A stretch of 64,000 nucleotides of DNA from assembly GCA_036261915.1 (NCBI GenBank), contig DATAJX010000002.1, positions 62,001-126,000 of the forward strand. Direction: 5' to 3'. Below the pieces are notes generated by a model. The model was not told the DNA's origin. It ran no database searches and saw only the letters and a program-made list of their open reading frames with translations. How positions within the stretch are numbered: position 1 is the first letter of the stretch; each line of letters starts with the position of its first letter. The DNA comes from DATAJX01 sp036261915. GTDB taxonomy: Bacteria; Pseudomonadota; Alphaproteobacteria; UBA2136; UBA6156. Both the position numbers and the translations under genes were made by a program. Below, in pieces: positions 1-7,499 of this stretch.

Positions 1-52
1 GTTTGGCGGGCTGACGCCGCCGTGAGTGCGGATGTTGAAGTGCGTGTGCCAT
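1..52 (-). CDS. 5' end of an unidentified gene (runs off left edge)
   Basis: An ATG at 52-50 on the minus strand follows a strong ribosome-binding site (AAGGAGAT, about 5 nt before it). The frame stays open to the window edge, giving 17 codons beginning MAHALQHPHS. Too little is visible to name a family. It lies downstream of, and in the same direction as, the small membrane-protein gene at 96-257, so the two may be co-transcribed. Confidence 0.55.
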   Translation of the reverse strand, partial: MAHALQHPHSRRRQPAK

Positions 53-95
53 GAATATCTCCTTATGACATTGATGGATGATAGAAAAAAGGCCC

Positions 96-257
96 TTAGA
101 TACCGCCCGTATAGGCACCGGCGGCGATGAGCCCTATAGCGGCCACAAGCAGGGTGGCCATGACCAAGGTTGTCCAGGGGCCTTCGGAAAGCCCGGCGGG
201 CAGGGGTTTGTAGGCGACAGGTGGATTGCTTTCGGTTGTCATGGCTTTGTCTTTCAT
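96..257 (-). CDS. small single-span membrane protein, unknown function
   Basis: A 53-residue reading frame starts MKDKAMTTES and ends GAYTGGI. Residues 1-27 are polar and proline-containing; residues 28-50 form one hydrophobic segment (TTLVMATLLVAAIGLIAAGA), so the product should be a bitopic inner-membrane protein with its N-terminus in the cytoplasm. No strong ribosome-binding site precedes either ATG (257 or 242), so the start is uncertain. The next gene on the strand (52 and below) has a good ribosome-binding site, which supports a two-gene unit. I do not recognise the family; small subunits of respiratory complexes look like this, but that is a guess. Confidence 0.5.
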   Translation of the reverse strand: MKDKAMTTESNPPVAYKPLPAGLSEGPWTTLVMATLLVAAIGLIAAGAYTGGI

Positions 258-406
258 TTGTTGCAGATTATTGACGGAGTATAAGCCGTTTGAAGTTGAA
301 TGAAATACAAGGAGTGTTTGATTTTATAAGGTTTTTATAAGATTTTTAAGCCGCTGAAAGGTATGACATTTAGGGCCTGCCGGGGTGGGCGGTTTATGCT
401 AGAACA

Positions 407-808
407 ATGGATATGGACGATCTACAGCTGATATTGAGCGATCTGGCCGTGCTGCCGGGCTGGGAGGAGCGTTACGAATATATCATCGACCTGGGACGCC
501 AGTTGCCGCCTTTTCCCCCCGCCCAAATGACCGAGGCCAACCTGGTGCGCGGCTGCACCAGCACCGTTTATATGACCATTGGCTGGAACAAGGGCATGCT
601 GGAGCTGGGCCTGACCAGCGATGCGTTGATCGTCAACGGTTTGCTGGCGTTGGTGTATGCTGCCTACCATGGCCAGACCAAGCGCGACGCGCAGGTGGTT
701 AACCTGCCCATGCTGCTGGAGCGCACCGCATTGCTGGAGCATTTAAGCCCCAACCGCCGCCACGGTTTTGCCAGCGTGATGGAGCGGGTTTTTAAATTCA
801 TTGCTTAA
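407..808 (+). CDS. sufE: SufE family cysteine desulfurase sulfur acceptor
   Basis: The 133-residue product has the SufE fold signature: an N-terminal region ending in a YEYIIDLGRQLPPFP stretch, then NLVRGCTSTVYM, whose cysteine (near residue 50) is the persulfide-accepting residue. SufE takes sulfur from the SufS desulfurase and stimulates it during Fe-S cluster assembly in the cytosol. Length is normal for the family. A second in-frame ATG at 413 is equally possible. No suf genes are adjacent: it stands alone, with a palindromic terminator directly after the stop, so it is probably monocistronic. Confidence 0.9.
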   Translation: MDMDDLQLILSDLAVLPGWEERYEYIIDLGRQLPPFPPAQMTEANLVRGCTSTVYMTIGWNKGMLELGLTSDALIVNGLLALVYAAYHGQTKRDAQVVNLPMLLERTALLEHLSPNRRHGFASVMERVFKFIA

Positions 809-832
809 AAAAGGCCGTTAACGGCCTTTTTT
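809..832 (+). terminator. intrinsic terminator of sufE
   Basis: The palindrome AAGGCCGTTAACGGCCTT begins 3 nt after the sufE stop and is followed by a T-run. Flanking A and T runs make it usable in both directions. Confidence 0.85.
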
Positions 833-923
833 ATAAATTGTTTACGTTTGGCGGCACGATGCCGACAGCAAACTTGCAACCGCTTCGCTAAGGTGTCTTT
901 CACTTAATGTAAGGAGAAGACAC

Positions 924-1106
924 ATGCTCAGTTGGATGATTACCTTTTTTATATTGGCCGTGATCGCCGCCTTTTTGGGGTTTGGTGGTTTGGCCGGCAC
1001 GTTTGTGGGCATCGCCAAGTTTTTGGCCATGCTGTTTGTGCTGCTGTTCGTCATCAGCCTGATTTACAGCCTGGTGAGCGGCCGCAGCCCGAACCCGCCT
1101 TTATAG
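924..1106 (+). CDS. DUF1328 (YtjA/UPF0391) family small membrane protein
   Basis: A 60-residue, almost wholly hydrophobic protein with two short membrane spans. The central motif AAFLGFGGLAGTFVGIAK matches the conserved core of the YtjA/DUF1328 family (GFGGLAG). A clear ribosome-binding site (AAGGAGAAG) precedes the ATG. Function in the family is not established; members are often induced by envelope or general stress. It opens a run of four small same-strand genes (924-2099) that share this flavour and end at one strong terminator. Confidence 0.85.
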   Translation: MLSWMITFFILAVIAAFLGFGGLAGTFVGIAKFLAMLFVLLFVISLIYSLVSGRSPNPPL

Positions 1107-1151
1107 GCTGGCGAAAAACCAGACGTGCAACGGTAATAAAGGAGAAAGCCT

Positions 1152-1394
1152 ATGGCCGACTTAAATATGACCGCCCAACAACTGCAGGAAACCCGTAAAA
1201 AGGCCGCCGAGCAGGAAGCCCAGCTTGCACAGGAGGTCGAAGCCCAGAAGAAGGCTTCGGCCGAGCAGGCCGCAGAAGCCGAACGCAAGGCGCAGGAAGC
1301 CGAGGCCCAGAAAGCCGAAGCCGCCCAGCGCAAAAAGGAGGCTGAAACCGTGAGCCGCATTGCCGGGGGCCAGACCACCCCCTGGGGTGGTTGA
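1152..1394 (+). CDS. small charged coiled-coil protein, unknown
   Basis: An 80-residue protein made mostly of Ala, Glu, Lys and Gln with heptad-like spacing from about residue 8 to 68, so a long coiled coil is predicted; the tail SRIAGGQTTPWGG is different. No signal peptide or membrane span. The ATG is preceded by AAAGGAGAAAG, a strong ribosome-binding site. It sits 45 bp after the DUF1328 gene in the same direction. I do not recognise a family; low-complexity sequence would make similarity hits unreliable. Confidence 0.65.
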   Translation: MADLNMTAQQLQETRKKAAEQEAQLAQEVEAQKKASAEQAAEAERKAQEAEAQKAEAAQRKKEAETVSRIAGGQTTPWGG

Positions 1395-1478
1395 CGGCTT
1401 AATATTGATAACCCATTCCCCGCTTATCACCCCCAGGTGAGGGCAGGAATAAACCGAAACAAATAAGGAACGAACGAC

Positions 1479-1853
1479 ATGAAAAAACTGATGATGCTGA
1501 GTGTTGCCGCTGCTGGCCTGATGGCTGCCAGCGCCGTACACGCCAACGACACCACCGCTGGTGACCACCTGCGCGATGCCGCCCAGGCCGCCGACAAGGC
1601 TGCCGACGCCAAGGCTGCCGAAGTGAAGGCCGGTGCCGCCGTGAACGCCGAACAGGCCAAGGCTGATGCCGAAGGTGCCGCCGCTGCCAGCGCCACTACC
1701 GTGACCGACACGGTGAAGCACCGCGCCAAGCAGGCCGGCCACAAGGTGAAGCAGGCCGGCAAGAAGGTGAGCGAGAAGTACAATGGCGCCGTGGCCGAGC
1801 ACGAAGCGAATAAGGCTGCCGCCGATGTTTCGGCCAGCCTGAACGCCCAGTAG
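1479..1853 (+). CDS. secreted alanine/lysine-rich protein, unknown
   Basis: The 124-residue product starts with a clean Sec signal peptide (MKKLMMLSVAAAGLMAASAVHA, cut after AHA-like motif near residue 22). The rest is built from Ala, Lys, Asp and Glu with repeated AADKAADAKAAE-type units and later KQAGHKVKQAGKKV, predicted helical and amphipathic, as in LEA-like or YjbJ/Asp23-type stress proteins. The ribosome-binding site is AAGGAACG. It is followed 12 bp later by the 77-residue gene at 1866, probably translated from the same message. No catalytic motif is visible; a periplasmic structural or protective role is an inference. Confidence 0.7.
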   Translation: MKKLMMLSVAAAGLMAASAVHANDTTAGDHLRDAAQAADKAADAKAAEVKAGAAVNAEQAKADAEGAAAASATTVTDTVKHRAKQAGHKVKQAGKKVSEKYNGAVAEHEANKAAADVSASLNAQ

Positions 1854-1865
1854 GGAGGACCAGTC

Positions 1866-2099
1866 ATGAATAACCAAACGCTGTTGGTTGTGTTGGTTCT
1901 GTTGCTGGTGGTTGGCGGTGCGGCCTATGTGGTGGGCCAGCGCCACACCGAAAGCGAACCGCAAGGAGTGTTGGGTAATGCCGCCGCCGCTGTAAGCGAC
2001 AAGATAAGCCAGGCGAGTGAGCAGATGAAGGCCGACGCGCATGAACAGAGCGCCGAGGATCATGCCAATGCCGCCAAGGCCGGGTTGGGCATCAAGTAA
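1866..2099 (+). CDS. small anchored protein, unknown
   Basis: A 77-residue protein with one N-terminal hydrophobic segment (residues 5-24, LLVVLVLLLVVGGAAYVVG) and a polar Ala-rich periplasmic tail with a predicted helix (SDKISQASEQMKADAHE). The lack of a clear cleavage site suggests an uncleaved anchor. AGGGAGGACC upstream serves as the ribosome-binding site. It is the last gene before the terminator at 2107 and resembles the preceding gene in composition, so the two may work together at the envelope. Confidence 0.65.
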   Translation: MNNQTLLVVLVLLLVVGGAAYVVGQRHTESEPQGVLGNAAAAVSDKISQASEQMKADAHEQSAEDHANAAKAGLGIK

Positions 2100-2106
2100 C
2101 CCCAAC

Positions 2107-2140
2107 TAACAAAAAGGCCCCCGTTGGGGGCTTTTTGTTA
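2107..2140 (+). terminator. bidirectional intrinsic terminator
   Basis: TAACAAAAAG-GCCCCC-GTT-GGGGGC-TTTTTGTTA forms a near-perfect stem with A-run and T-run flanks. It closes the four-gene small-protein run on the plus strand and faces the RNA gene ending at about 2158 on the minus strand. Confidence 0.9.
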
Positions 2141-2157
2141 TTCCGACAGGGAGGGAA

Positions 2158-2345
2158 CAAAAGGGGCCGGAGCTTGCGCACCGGCCCCCCCTGTTAAAGG
2201 TGAACCTCTAACCGCGGGGTGAATGTGGTTGAGTTAGGGACTGAGCCCGAAGCAACCGGCAACCTTACTGGTCTTGCTTGCGCAACCCAGGGGACTAGCC
2301 TTTCACAGCGGCTTAAAAAGTTTCAGGTCCGCCCACGCTAAGTTT
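2158..2345 (-). ncRNA. ssrS: structured RNA gene, candidate 6S RNA
   Basis: There is no reading frame here. On the minus strand an imperfect closing stem (CTGTGAAAGG at 2308-2299 with CCTTTAACAG at 2200-2191, 9 of 10 pairs) encloses a large asymmetric bubble whose 5' side is CTAGTCCCCT and whose 3' side contains ACATTCACC. An apical arm is made of GGTTG/CAACC and AAGCAA/TTGCTT. The RNA ends in a strong intrinsic terminator (GGGGCCGG...CCGGCCCC then T-rich, 2187-2158). A long hairpin with a central single-stranded bubble is the 6S RNA design, which mimics an open promoter to bind RNA polymerase, and the AGTCCCCTG and ACATTCACC strings resemble gamma-proteobacterial 6S. The identity is a structural inference and the 5' end is approximate. 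Confidence 0.5.
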
Positions 2346-2451
2346 TCAAACAAGGGTTAGGTACCCATGTCATCCTCCTGTTGTGGGGCGGAACACAATG
2401 TTCCACCTTGTAACGGGCGGAACCTAGCAGGCATTGCGAGGCATAAAAAGT

Positions 2452-2486
2452 AAAAAGAACCTAAAATTTATAAATATTTTAGGTTC
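2452..2486 (-). terminator. terminator downstream of kdpE
   Basis: On the minus strand GAACCTAAAAT...ATTTTAGGTTC forms an 11-bp stem and is followed by TTTTT at 2456-2452. It lies 30 bp past the kdpE stop and separates the kdpDE unit from the RNA gene below. Confidence 0.85.
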
Positions 2487-2516
2487 CGGTTACTTAGAGG
2501 GACGAGTTAAAGCGGT

Positions 2517-3233
2517 TTAGGCGGCTTTTTCGACCGTGGTGTCGAACATATAGCCCACGCCCTGCAGGGTGCGGATGTAGGCGGGTTCTTCACCATTAAT
2601 GGCCAGCTTTTTGCGCAGCTGGCCCATGTAGACGCGCAGGTACTGCTGGTCTTCGGTGTGGGCGGGGCCCCAGACCTCTTGCAGGATGGCGCGGTGGGTG
2701 AGCACCTTGTTGGCGTTGCTGGCCAGCACCTTGAGCAGCTTGAACTCTTTGGGCGAGAGATCGACCAGTTGGTCGCCCACCTTCACCTCGTGGCGCATCA
2801 TGTCCATGGTGATGCAGCCCTCGATGGTGATGGTGGTATCGCCGCCGGTGGCCTGCTGCACGCTGCGGCGAAGCAGAGAGCGCGTGCGGGCCAGCAGCTC
2901 TTCCAGCCCGAACGGTTTGGTGAGGTAATCGTCGGCGCCGCGGTCGAGCGCCTGCACGATGTCTTGCTGGTCGGACCGCACCGACAGGATGAGGATGGGG
3001 CCGGTGTAGCCGTCGGCGCGCACCTGGGTGATGACCTCTTGCCCATCCATTTCGGGCAGGCCGAGGTCGAGCAGCATCAGGTCGGGCTTGAGCGACTTGG
3101 CCATGCGCACGGCCTGCTTGCCGTCTTCGGCCTCATCGACCTTGAAGCCGGCATTGCCCAGCCCGATGCGCAGGAAGCGGCGGATGGCGGCTTCGTCGTC
3201 GACGATTAATATACGGTGTTTGACTTCACTCAT
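2517..3233 (-). CDS. kdpE: KdpE-type response regulator (OmpR/PhoB family)
   Basis: The 238-residue protein has a receiver domain (residues 6-118) with acidic pair VDDE, phosphoacceptor Asp56 in LLDLGLPEMDG and the conserved Lys106 (TKPFG), then a winged-helix DNA-binding domain ending VYMGQLRKKL...RTLQGVGYMF. It would be phosphorylated by the adjacent sensor kinase and bind DNA. Its ATG overlaps the kdpD stop by 4 nt (ATGA), showing translational coupling. The classic targets, kdpFABC, are not in this window, so the regulon may be elsewhere or different. A terminator follows at 2452. Confidence 0.9.
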   Translation of the reverse strand: MSEVKHRILIVDDEAAIRRFLRIGLGNAGFKVDEAEDGKQAVRMAKSLKPDLMLLDLGLPEMDGQEVITQVRADGYTGPILILSVRSDQQDIVQALDRGADDYLTKPFGLEELLARTRSLLRRSVQQATGGDTTITIEGCITMDMMRHEVKVGDQLVDLSPKEFKLLKVLASNANKVLTHRAILQEVWGPAHTEDQQYLRVYMGQLRKKLAINGEEPAYIRTLQGVGYMFDTTVEKAA

Positions 3234-5503
3234 TGGTCTTCTCCTTTAGTTGGTAAGTGGGTGGAAACGTGGGGAACCTCGGCGGCCACGGGGGCCAGCG
3301 GCAATTGCACGGTGAATACTGCGCCCGGACGGCCGTCGCCCCGGTTGCGGGCGGCTATTTTGCCGCCGTGGGCCTCGACGATGCCGCGGCAGATGGCCAG
3401 GCCCAGGCCCGAGCCCGCATTTTTGTGGTCGTGTTTTTCGGAGCGGAAGAACTTGTCGAAGATCTTTTCTTCCTCGCCGGTTTTGACCCCGGGGCCGTGG
3501 TCGGCAATATGGATGGTGAGCGTGCTGCCGTTGGGTTCGAGGCCCACTTCGACCTTGCCCTTGTTGCCGGCGTGTTTGGCCGCGTTATCGAGCAGGTTGT
3601 AGAACACCTGGCCGGTGAGGATGGGATCGACCCAGATGTCTGGCATGCGGGCAGGGGCGTCGATGATGATATCGAGCCCTTTGTAGTAACGGCGGGCGCG
3701 CTTGGCGGCGTCATTGAGCAGTTCGGTGACGGCCACGGCCTCGCGCTTGGGTTCGAGGCTGCCGCTTTCGAGCCGCGTGACCTCGAGCACGTTGTGGATG
3801 ACGCTGTGCAGGCGCTCGGCCTCTTGCCGCGCGTTGCTGACCAGCTCTTGCTGGTCCTTCACCGGTAAACCCTTGCCCGCGTGCTCGAGCGTAGAAAGGC
3901 CGCCGATGATACTGACCAGCGGGGTTTTGAGGTCGTGCGAAATGGAGCTGAGCAGCGCGCTGCGCAGGCTTTCGCGCGTGGCCTGGTTGCTGGCCTCGGA
4001 GCTGACGGTTTTAAGCTGCGTGCGCACCAGCGCGCCGGTGAGGAGGTTGGCGTAATCGCGCAAAAAATTGAGCATTTTAAAGGTGGGATCGAGCGTATCG
4101 CGCCCCGACGGGGTTGAAAGACCGATGGCGCCCACTACACGGCCGCTGATGGCCAGCGGGCAGTAGCTGTATTGCTGCGGGCCGCCCGCGCGGCTGAAGC
4201 TGTTGCTGGCGACCACGCGGTCGATGGCGCTGCGGTCTGCCTCGCCGATGCTGGTTTCGGGGTACACCTTTTCGCCGTCGCCGGTTTCGAGCACGATGAA
4301 TACGTCACTGCCCCAGATGGCGGACAGATTTTTGACGCCGACATGCATGCATTCTTCCACCGTTTCGGCCGAGGTGAGGTCGTGCGACAGGCGGAACAGG
4401 CTGCGGTACTGGCTGGTGCTGGTGCGGTCGCGCGCGGCCATGCGCTGGCGGCGGCTGGTGAAGTAGCCGGTGACCACTCCCACGATGAGGAATACGCCGA
4501 GGGTAAGCACATCTTCGACCTTGAGCGGGTTTTGGCCGAAAGGTGAGAGGAACAGGTAATCGAGCGCCAAAAAGGCCATGATGCTGCTGGCCACTACCAC
4601 CGGGAATGACTGGCTGAACGCGGTGAACACCACGCCGCCCAGCAGCACCAGGCTGACCGCCGACAGCGACAGGTACCAGTGCAGCCACAGGTAATGCAGG
4701 CCCGCCAGTACGAACGCGCCGATGAGCATGACGATGCCCAGGCTGCGGGCGATGCCGCGCATATCGACCACGTCGCGGGTTCGGGCGATCTCGGAAAGTT
4801 CGGGGTTGGTGGCACGCACCTGGTCTGTCACATGGTTGCCGACAACGATGAACAGCGCCTCGCGCAGGCGGCTGAGGTTGGCCACATTGGCAAAGATGGC
4901 ACGTTGAGAGTGTAAGGGCGGCGGCAGGGTGATGCGGCCTTCGTAGAAGCGTTGCAGCATGAGGGTGGGCGGCACGTCGTGCACGACGTAATCGGATACC
5001 GTGAGGCGCAGGAATTTCATGGAAACCTTGGCGGCCTCGGGCCAATGGTAGGGTGGGTTGAGCAGATCGCTGAACATGGTGATGGCCACGAGGTCGACCG
5101 TGGTTTCGATGGAGATGCCCATTTTGAGAAGTTGCTCAATCGCGGCGCGCTGGGCCTCGTGCTGTTCGAGAGTAAGGTTATAGCGGTTGAGCGAATCGAG
5201 GATGAGCAGGTTAGGCTCTTCTTTTACGATGGCTTCGACTACTGCGGGGTTCCAGAGCCCGGCCCGGTCTGCCTGCAGGTTGTCAAAGCGTTCGGTGGTG
5301 GGCAGCACCCAGCCGTCGTCGGGCCCCAGCAGCGAAGGAAGTACCATGACCTGTTGGTTCTGCTCGTTGGCCAGCCGGTAGGCCCTCACCAGCCCCTGCA
5401 CTTGCCCGCAGCCGGGTAGCATGCCGATATGCACGCGCAGACGGCCGGCCCCGGTATCGAGGTCGGTTTCGGCGGGCAGGGGGCCTATCCAGCGTGTGGG
5501 CAT
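3230..5503 (-). CDS. kdpD: KdpD-like sensor histidine kinase with degenerate N-terminal domain
   Basis: 757 residues, against about 890 in E. coli KdpD. Residues 20-230 correspond to the KdpD nucleotide-binding domain, but the Walker A site reads GMLPGCGQV (27-35): the Lys and Ser/Thr are replaced. A universal-stress-protein domain normally following it appears to be missing. Next come four membrane spans of the DUF4118 type (about 245-345), a GAF-like region (about 365-490), the H-box SSISHDLKTPL with His523, and the ATPase domain with N (NLLDNAAKHA), G1 (DHGPG) and G2 (GSGLGLA) boxes. The kinase core looks intact, so it should phosphorylate the coupled KdpE. Loss of Walker A and of the USP domain suggests altered K+/ATP sensing. 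Confidence 0.85.
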   Translation of the reverse strand: MPTRWIGPLPAETDLDTGAGRLRVHIGMLPGCGQVQGLVRAYRLANEQNQQVMVLPSLLGPDDGWVLPTTERFDNLQADRAGLWNPAVVEAIVKEEPNLLILDSLNRYNLTLEQHEAQRAAIEQLLKMGISIETTVDLVAITMFSDLLNPPYHWPEAAKVSMKFLRLTVSDYVVHDVPPTLMLQRFYEGRITLPPPLHSQRAIFANVANLSRLREALFIVVGNHVTDQVRATNPELSEIARTRDVVDMRGIARSLGIVMLIGAFVLAGLHYLWLHWYLSLSAVSLVLLGGVVFTAFSQSFPVVVASSIMAFLALDYLFLSPFGQNPLKVEDVLTLGVFLIVGVVTGYFTSRRQRMAARDRTSTSQYRSLFRLSHDLTSAETVEECMHVGVKNLSAIWGSDVFIVLETGDGEKVYPETSIGEADRSAIDRVVASNSFSRAGGPQQYSYCPLAISGRVVGAIGLSTPSGRDTLDPTFKMLNFLRDYANLLTGALVRTQLKTVSSEASNQATRESLRSALLSSISHDLKTPLVSIIGGLSTLEHAGKGLPVKDQQELVSNARQEAERLHSVIHNVLEVTRLESGSLEPKREAVAVTELLNDAAKRARRYYKGLDIIIDAPARMPDIWVDPILTGQVFYNLLDNAAKHAGNKGKVEVGLEPNGSTLTIHIADHGPGVKTGEEEKIFDKFFRSEKHDHKNAGSGLGLAICRGIVEAHGGKIAARNRGDGRPGAVFTVQLPLAPVAAEVPHVSTHLPTKGEDQ

Positions 5504-5551
5504 TCTCAGGGGTTCTGTATTGGTTGTAAGGGTGTGTAATTTAACCGGTTT

Positions 5552-6097
5552 TTATTGGTTTAACCAGCACAAGGCGCTGCACAGGTGCTGGCGGTAGAGC
5601 CCTGCGGAGCGGCGGTAGAACACGTTAAGCCCGAAAATGGCGTCGGTGACCACCGTGCTTTGGTGCTGTTCGGCCATGACCAGGATGCCTTCGAGATCCC
5701 ACGCCAGCGCTTCGAAGTCGGTCATCATGCGGGCAGCCAGGGCCATGCCGTCGGCGGGCACCAGGGTTTCTTCCTCGGCCTCGATGCCCGACATCATGGC
5801 GGGGACGGGCGCGGTTTGCGGCAGCGGAATGTAGACCCCCTTGAGCGCGAACTGCTCGCGGATGGTTTCGAGCCAAATATCGAGTTCGTGAGCCTGTTTG
5901 GCCAGCAGCGTGTTCCAGCCATGCTCGAGCCCGCGCCACTGGTAGTGCAGGATGTTTTGCTGCAGCGTGCCGATGGCGTTGAAGTGGCGGGAGAGCGATT
6001 CGATCAGCGGGGTATCGAGCAGGGCGTGGTTCAGGTTCCCCTGGGCGGCGCCAGAAGTCGTTTCGAACAGGATGTTCCGGCTGCTTGGCATGGTCAT
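5552..6097 (-). CDS. Dps/ferritin-like helical protein (divergent)
   Basis: A 181-residue cytosolic protein, predicted all-helical. The segment QQNILHYQWRG...LLAKQAHELDIWLETIREQF resembles the first helices of Dps (helix ending HxxW, then a helix with H-E-x-D spacing), and the later segment MTDFEALAWDLEGILVMAE resembles the third helix. Dps proteins form 12-mers that oxidise and store iron and protect DNA. The metal-site residues are only partly matched and the protein is slightly long, so it may be a divergent ferritin-like protein without full ferroxidase activity. It stands alone between kdpD and the ompA terminator. Confidence 0.5.
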   Translation of the reverse strand: MTMPSSRNILFETTSGAAQGNLNHALLDTPLIESLSRHFNAIGTLQQNILHYQWRGLEHGWNTLLAKQAHELDIWLETIREQFALKGVYIPLPQTAPVPAMMSGIEAEEETLVPADGMALAARMMTDFEALAWDLEGILVMAEQHQSTVVTDAIFGLNVFYRRSAGLYRQHLCSALCWLNQ

Positions 6098-6205
6098 GGG
6101 AGAAGGCTCCTTTGCTTTTGTTTAACGCTGCACCCTAGCCCGGCCCCTCGTAAAAAGGGTTTATCTAATGCCGCCGCTTTTATAAAGATTTAATAAAAAC
6201 TGCAT

Positions 6206-6233
6206 AAAAAAGGCCCCTTTTGAGGCCTTTTTT
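6206..6233 (-). terminator. intrinsic terminator of the ompA unit
   Basis: AAAAAAGGCC-CCTTTTGA-GGCCTTTTTT: a 10-bp stem with A/T flanks 13 bp after the entericidin-like gene on the minus strand. The symmetric flanks would also allow termination from the other side. Confidence 0.85.
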
Positions 6234-6246
6234 ACAACCGGCGAAT

Positions 6247-6387
6247 TTAACGCTGGCCGCTGTTTTGCTGGATGTTTTCGCCACTGCGTTCGAGGTCTTT
6301 GCCGAAACCATCGACGGTGTGGCCACCGCCACCCACCACGATGGCACCTACGGCGACGGCGGCGGCGATTACGAGGATTGCTAACAT
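6247..6387 (-). CDS. entericidin-like small protein without lipobox cysteine
   Basis: A 46-residue frame (MLAILVIAAAVAVGAIVVGG...) with one N-terminal hydrophobic span and a tail GHTVDGFGKDLERSGENIQ. This tail matches the entericidin family pattern (N-T-V-x-G-x-G-K-D-x-x-x-x-G-x-x-I), where it normally follows the acylated cysteine. Here a run of glycines replaces the cysteine, so it is predicted to be an anchored rather than lipidated protein. It lies 21 bp downstream of the OmpA-like gene and before a shared terminator, so it is probably co-expressed. The ribosome-binding site (AGAAAGAAG) is modest. Confidence 0.65.
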   Translation of the reverse strand: MLAILVIAAAVAVGAIVVGGGGHTVDGFGKDLERSGENIQQNSGQR

Positions 6388-6408
6388 ATTACTTCTTTCT
6401 GTTGGGAG

Positions 6409-7323
6409 TTATTGTTGCTGGGTTTCGGTGGTGGTGCTGTAGCGGTTGGCCCGTACCGAGATATCGACCACCCGGTTTTCGGGCTTACGCACACCATCCG
6501 CGGTGGGCACCGGCAGGTTACGCTCGCCGAAGCCGCGCACGCGCACTTCAAAACGATCGGCCGGCAGTTGCAGGTAGTTGGCCACCGTTTGGGCGCGTTT
6601 TTCGGACAGCTTTTGGTTATAGGCCGCGCTGCCCGAGGTATCGGCGTAGCCGGTGATGATCAGCTTGCCGTTGTTGACGTCGCTGAGCATGGTGCGGGCG
6701 GCTTGCAGTTTTTCACGCGCCTGCGGGGTGAGGTCATACTTGTTCCAGGCAAAGTACACCGAGTGCAGGGTGCGGAGTTTTTCACGCTCGACCACCGTAG
6801 TGGTGGTTGTGGTGCCGGCCAGGCTGCTGAGCAGGTTGGCATTGCGCATGTAACGGATTTTGCACTGCTGCGTGTTGTGGCTGGCGTTGGGTTCGGCTTC
6901 CTGTTCTTCGACCCAGCAATCGAACGAGCTGAGGGCCCGGGCGTAGGCGCCGGGCATTTTTTCGGCCGCGCCGTTGCGTGCCACGTTAAGCAGGAAGTTG
7001 CGCGCGCCTTCCAGTTCGCCAGGGGCGGAGCTGACGATGTGCACGTCTTCAAGCGGGTGCGGCAGAATGGGGTGGCCGTTAAGGGCGGCTACACCGGCGC
7101 TGCGCAGGTAGTTGGAGTCGGAGGTTTCCCAGTCCTGGTCCTCGCCGTCGGCCAGCATGAAGTACTGCTTGGCCAGGTAGGCGCGGAACTGCGGGCTGGG
7201 GTTGGGGCCATTCCAGCCGTACCACATGGCGGCCTGGGCAACCTGGGGCACCGCCGCAGCGGCAACACCCAGCGAAACAGCAACGGCCGAAACCGCGGCT
7301 AAGGTTTTTACGGTAGCGTGCAT
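6409..7323 (-). CDS. OmpA family outer-membrane/peptidoglycan-binding protein
   Basis: 304 residues with a Sec signal peptide (cut after VAQA, near residue 31). Residues 32-180 form a specific N-terminal region rich in Trp, Asn and Gln with two cysteines (FDCWVEE, TQQCKIR). The C-terminal third is an OmpA domain: FAWNKYDLTPQAREKL, then the diaminopimelate-binding stretch ITGYADTSGS...YNQKLSEKRAQTV and NRVVDI with the conserved Asp and Arg. It should tie the outer membrane to the cell wall. The N-terminal part is not an obvious beta-barrel. GGAGCA-type ribosome-binding site precedes the ATG. Co-directional with the small gene at 6247. Confidence 0.85.
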   Translation of the reverse strand: MHATVKTLAAVSAVAVSLGVAAAAVPQVAQAAMWYGWNGPNPSPQFRAYLAKQYFMLADGEDQDWETSDSNYLRSAGVAALNGHPILPHPLEDVHIVSSAPGELEGARNFLLNVARNGAAEKMPGAYARALSSFDCWVEEQEAEPNASHNTQQCKIRYMRNANLLSSLAGTTTTTTVVEREKLRTLHSVYFAWNKYDLTPQAREKLQAARTMLSDVNNGKLIITGYADTSGSAAYNQKLSEKRAQTVANYLQLPADRFEVRVRGFGERNLPVPTADGVRKPENRVVDISVRANRYSTTTETQQQ

Positions 7324-7499
7324 AGGTATGCTCCTTTTTGTGTTTGAACCGGCATACTTAACGGCCGAACGGCATCAAACTGCCATTGGAGAAGGGGCCT
7401 ATAAAATAAAGGCGGCGTAAATTTAAAATAAATTAGAGACGCTTAAGTATGGGGAAATTAACTTTTAATGCGGCCCATTTGCTGTTATTTGATTGCCGG

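Noticed and set aside
2357..2379. Three-codon frame (M-G-T) after AGGAGG near the 6S-like RNA
   Set aside because: A perfect Shine-Dalgarno followed by ATG, two codons and TAA is likely chance or RNA structure; nothing shows translation.
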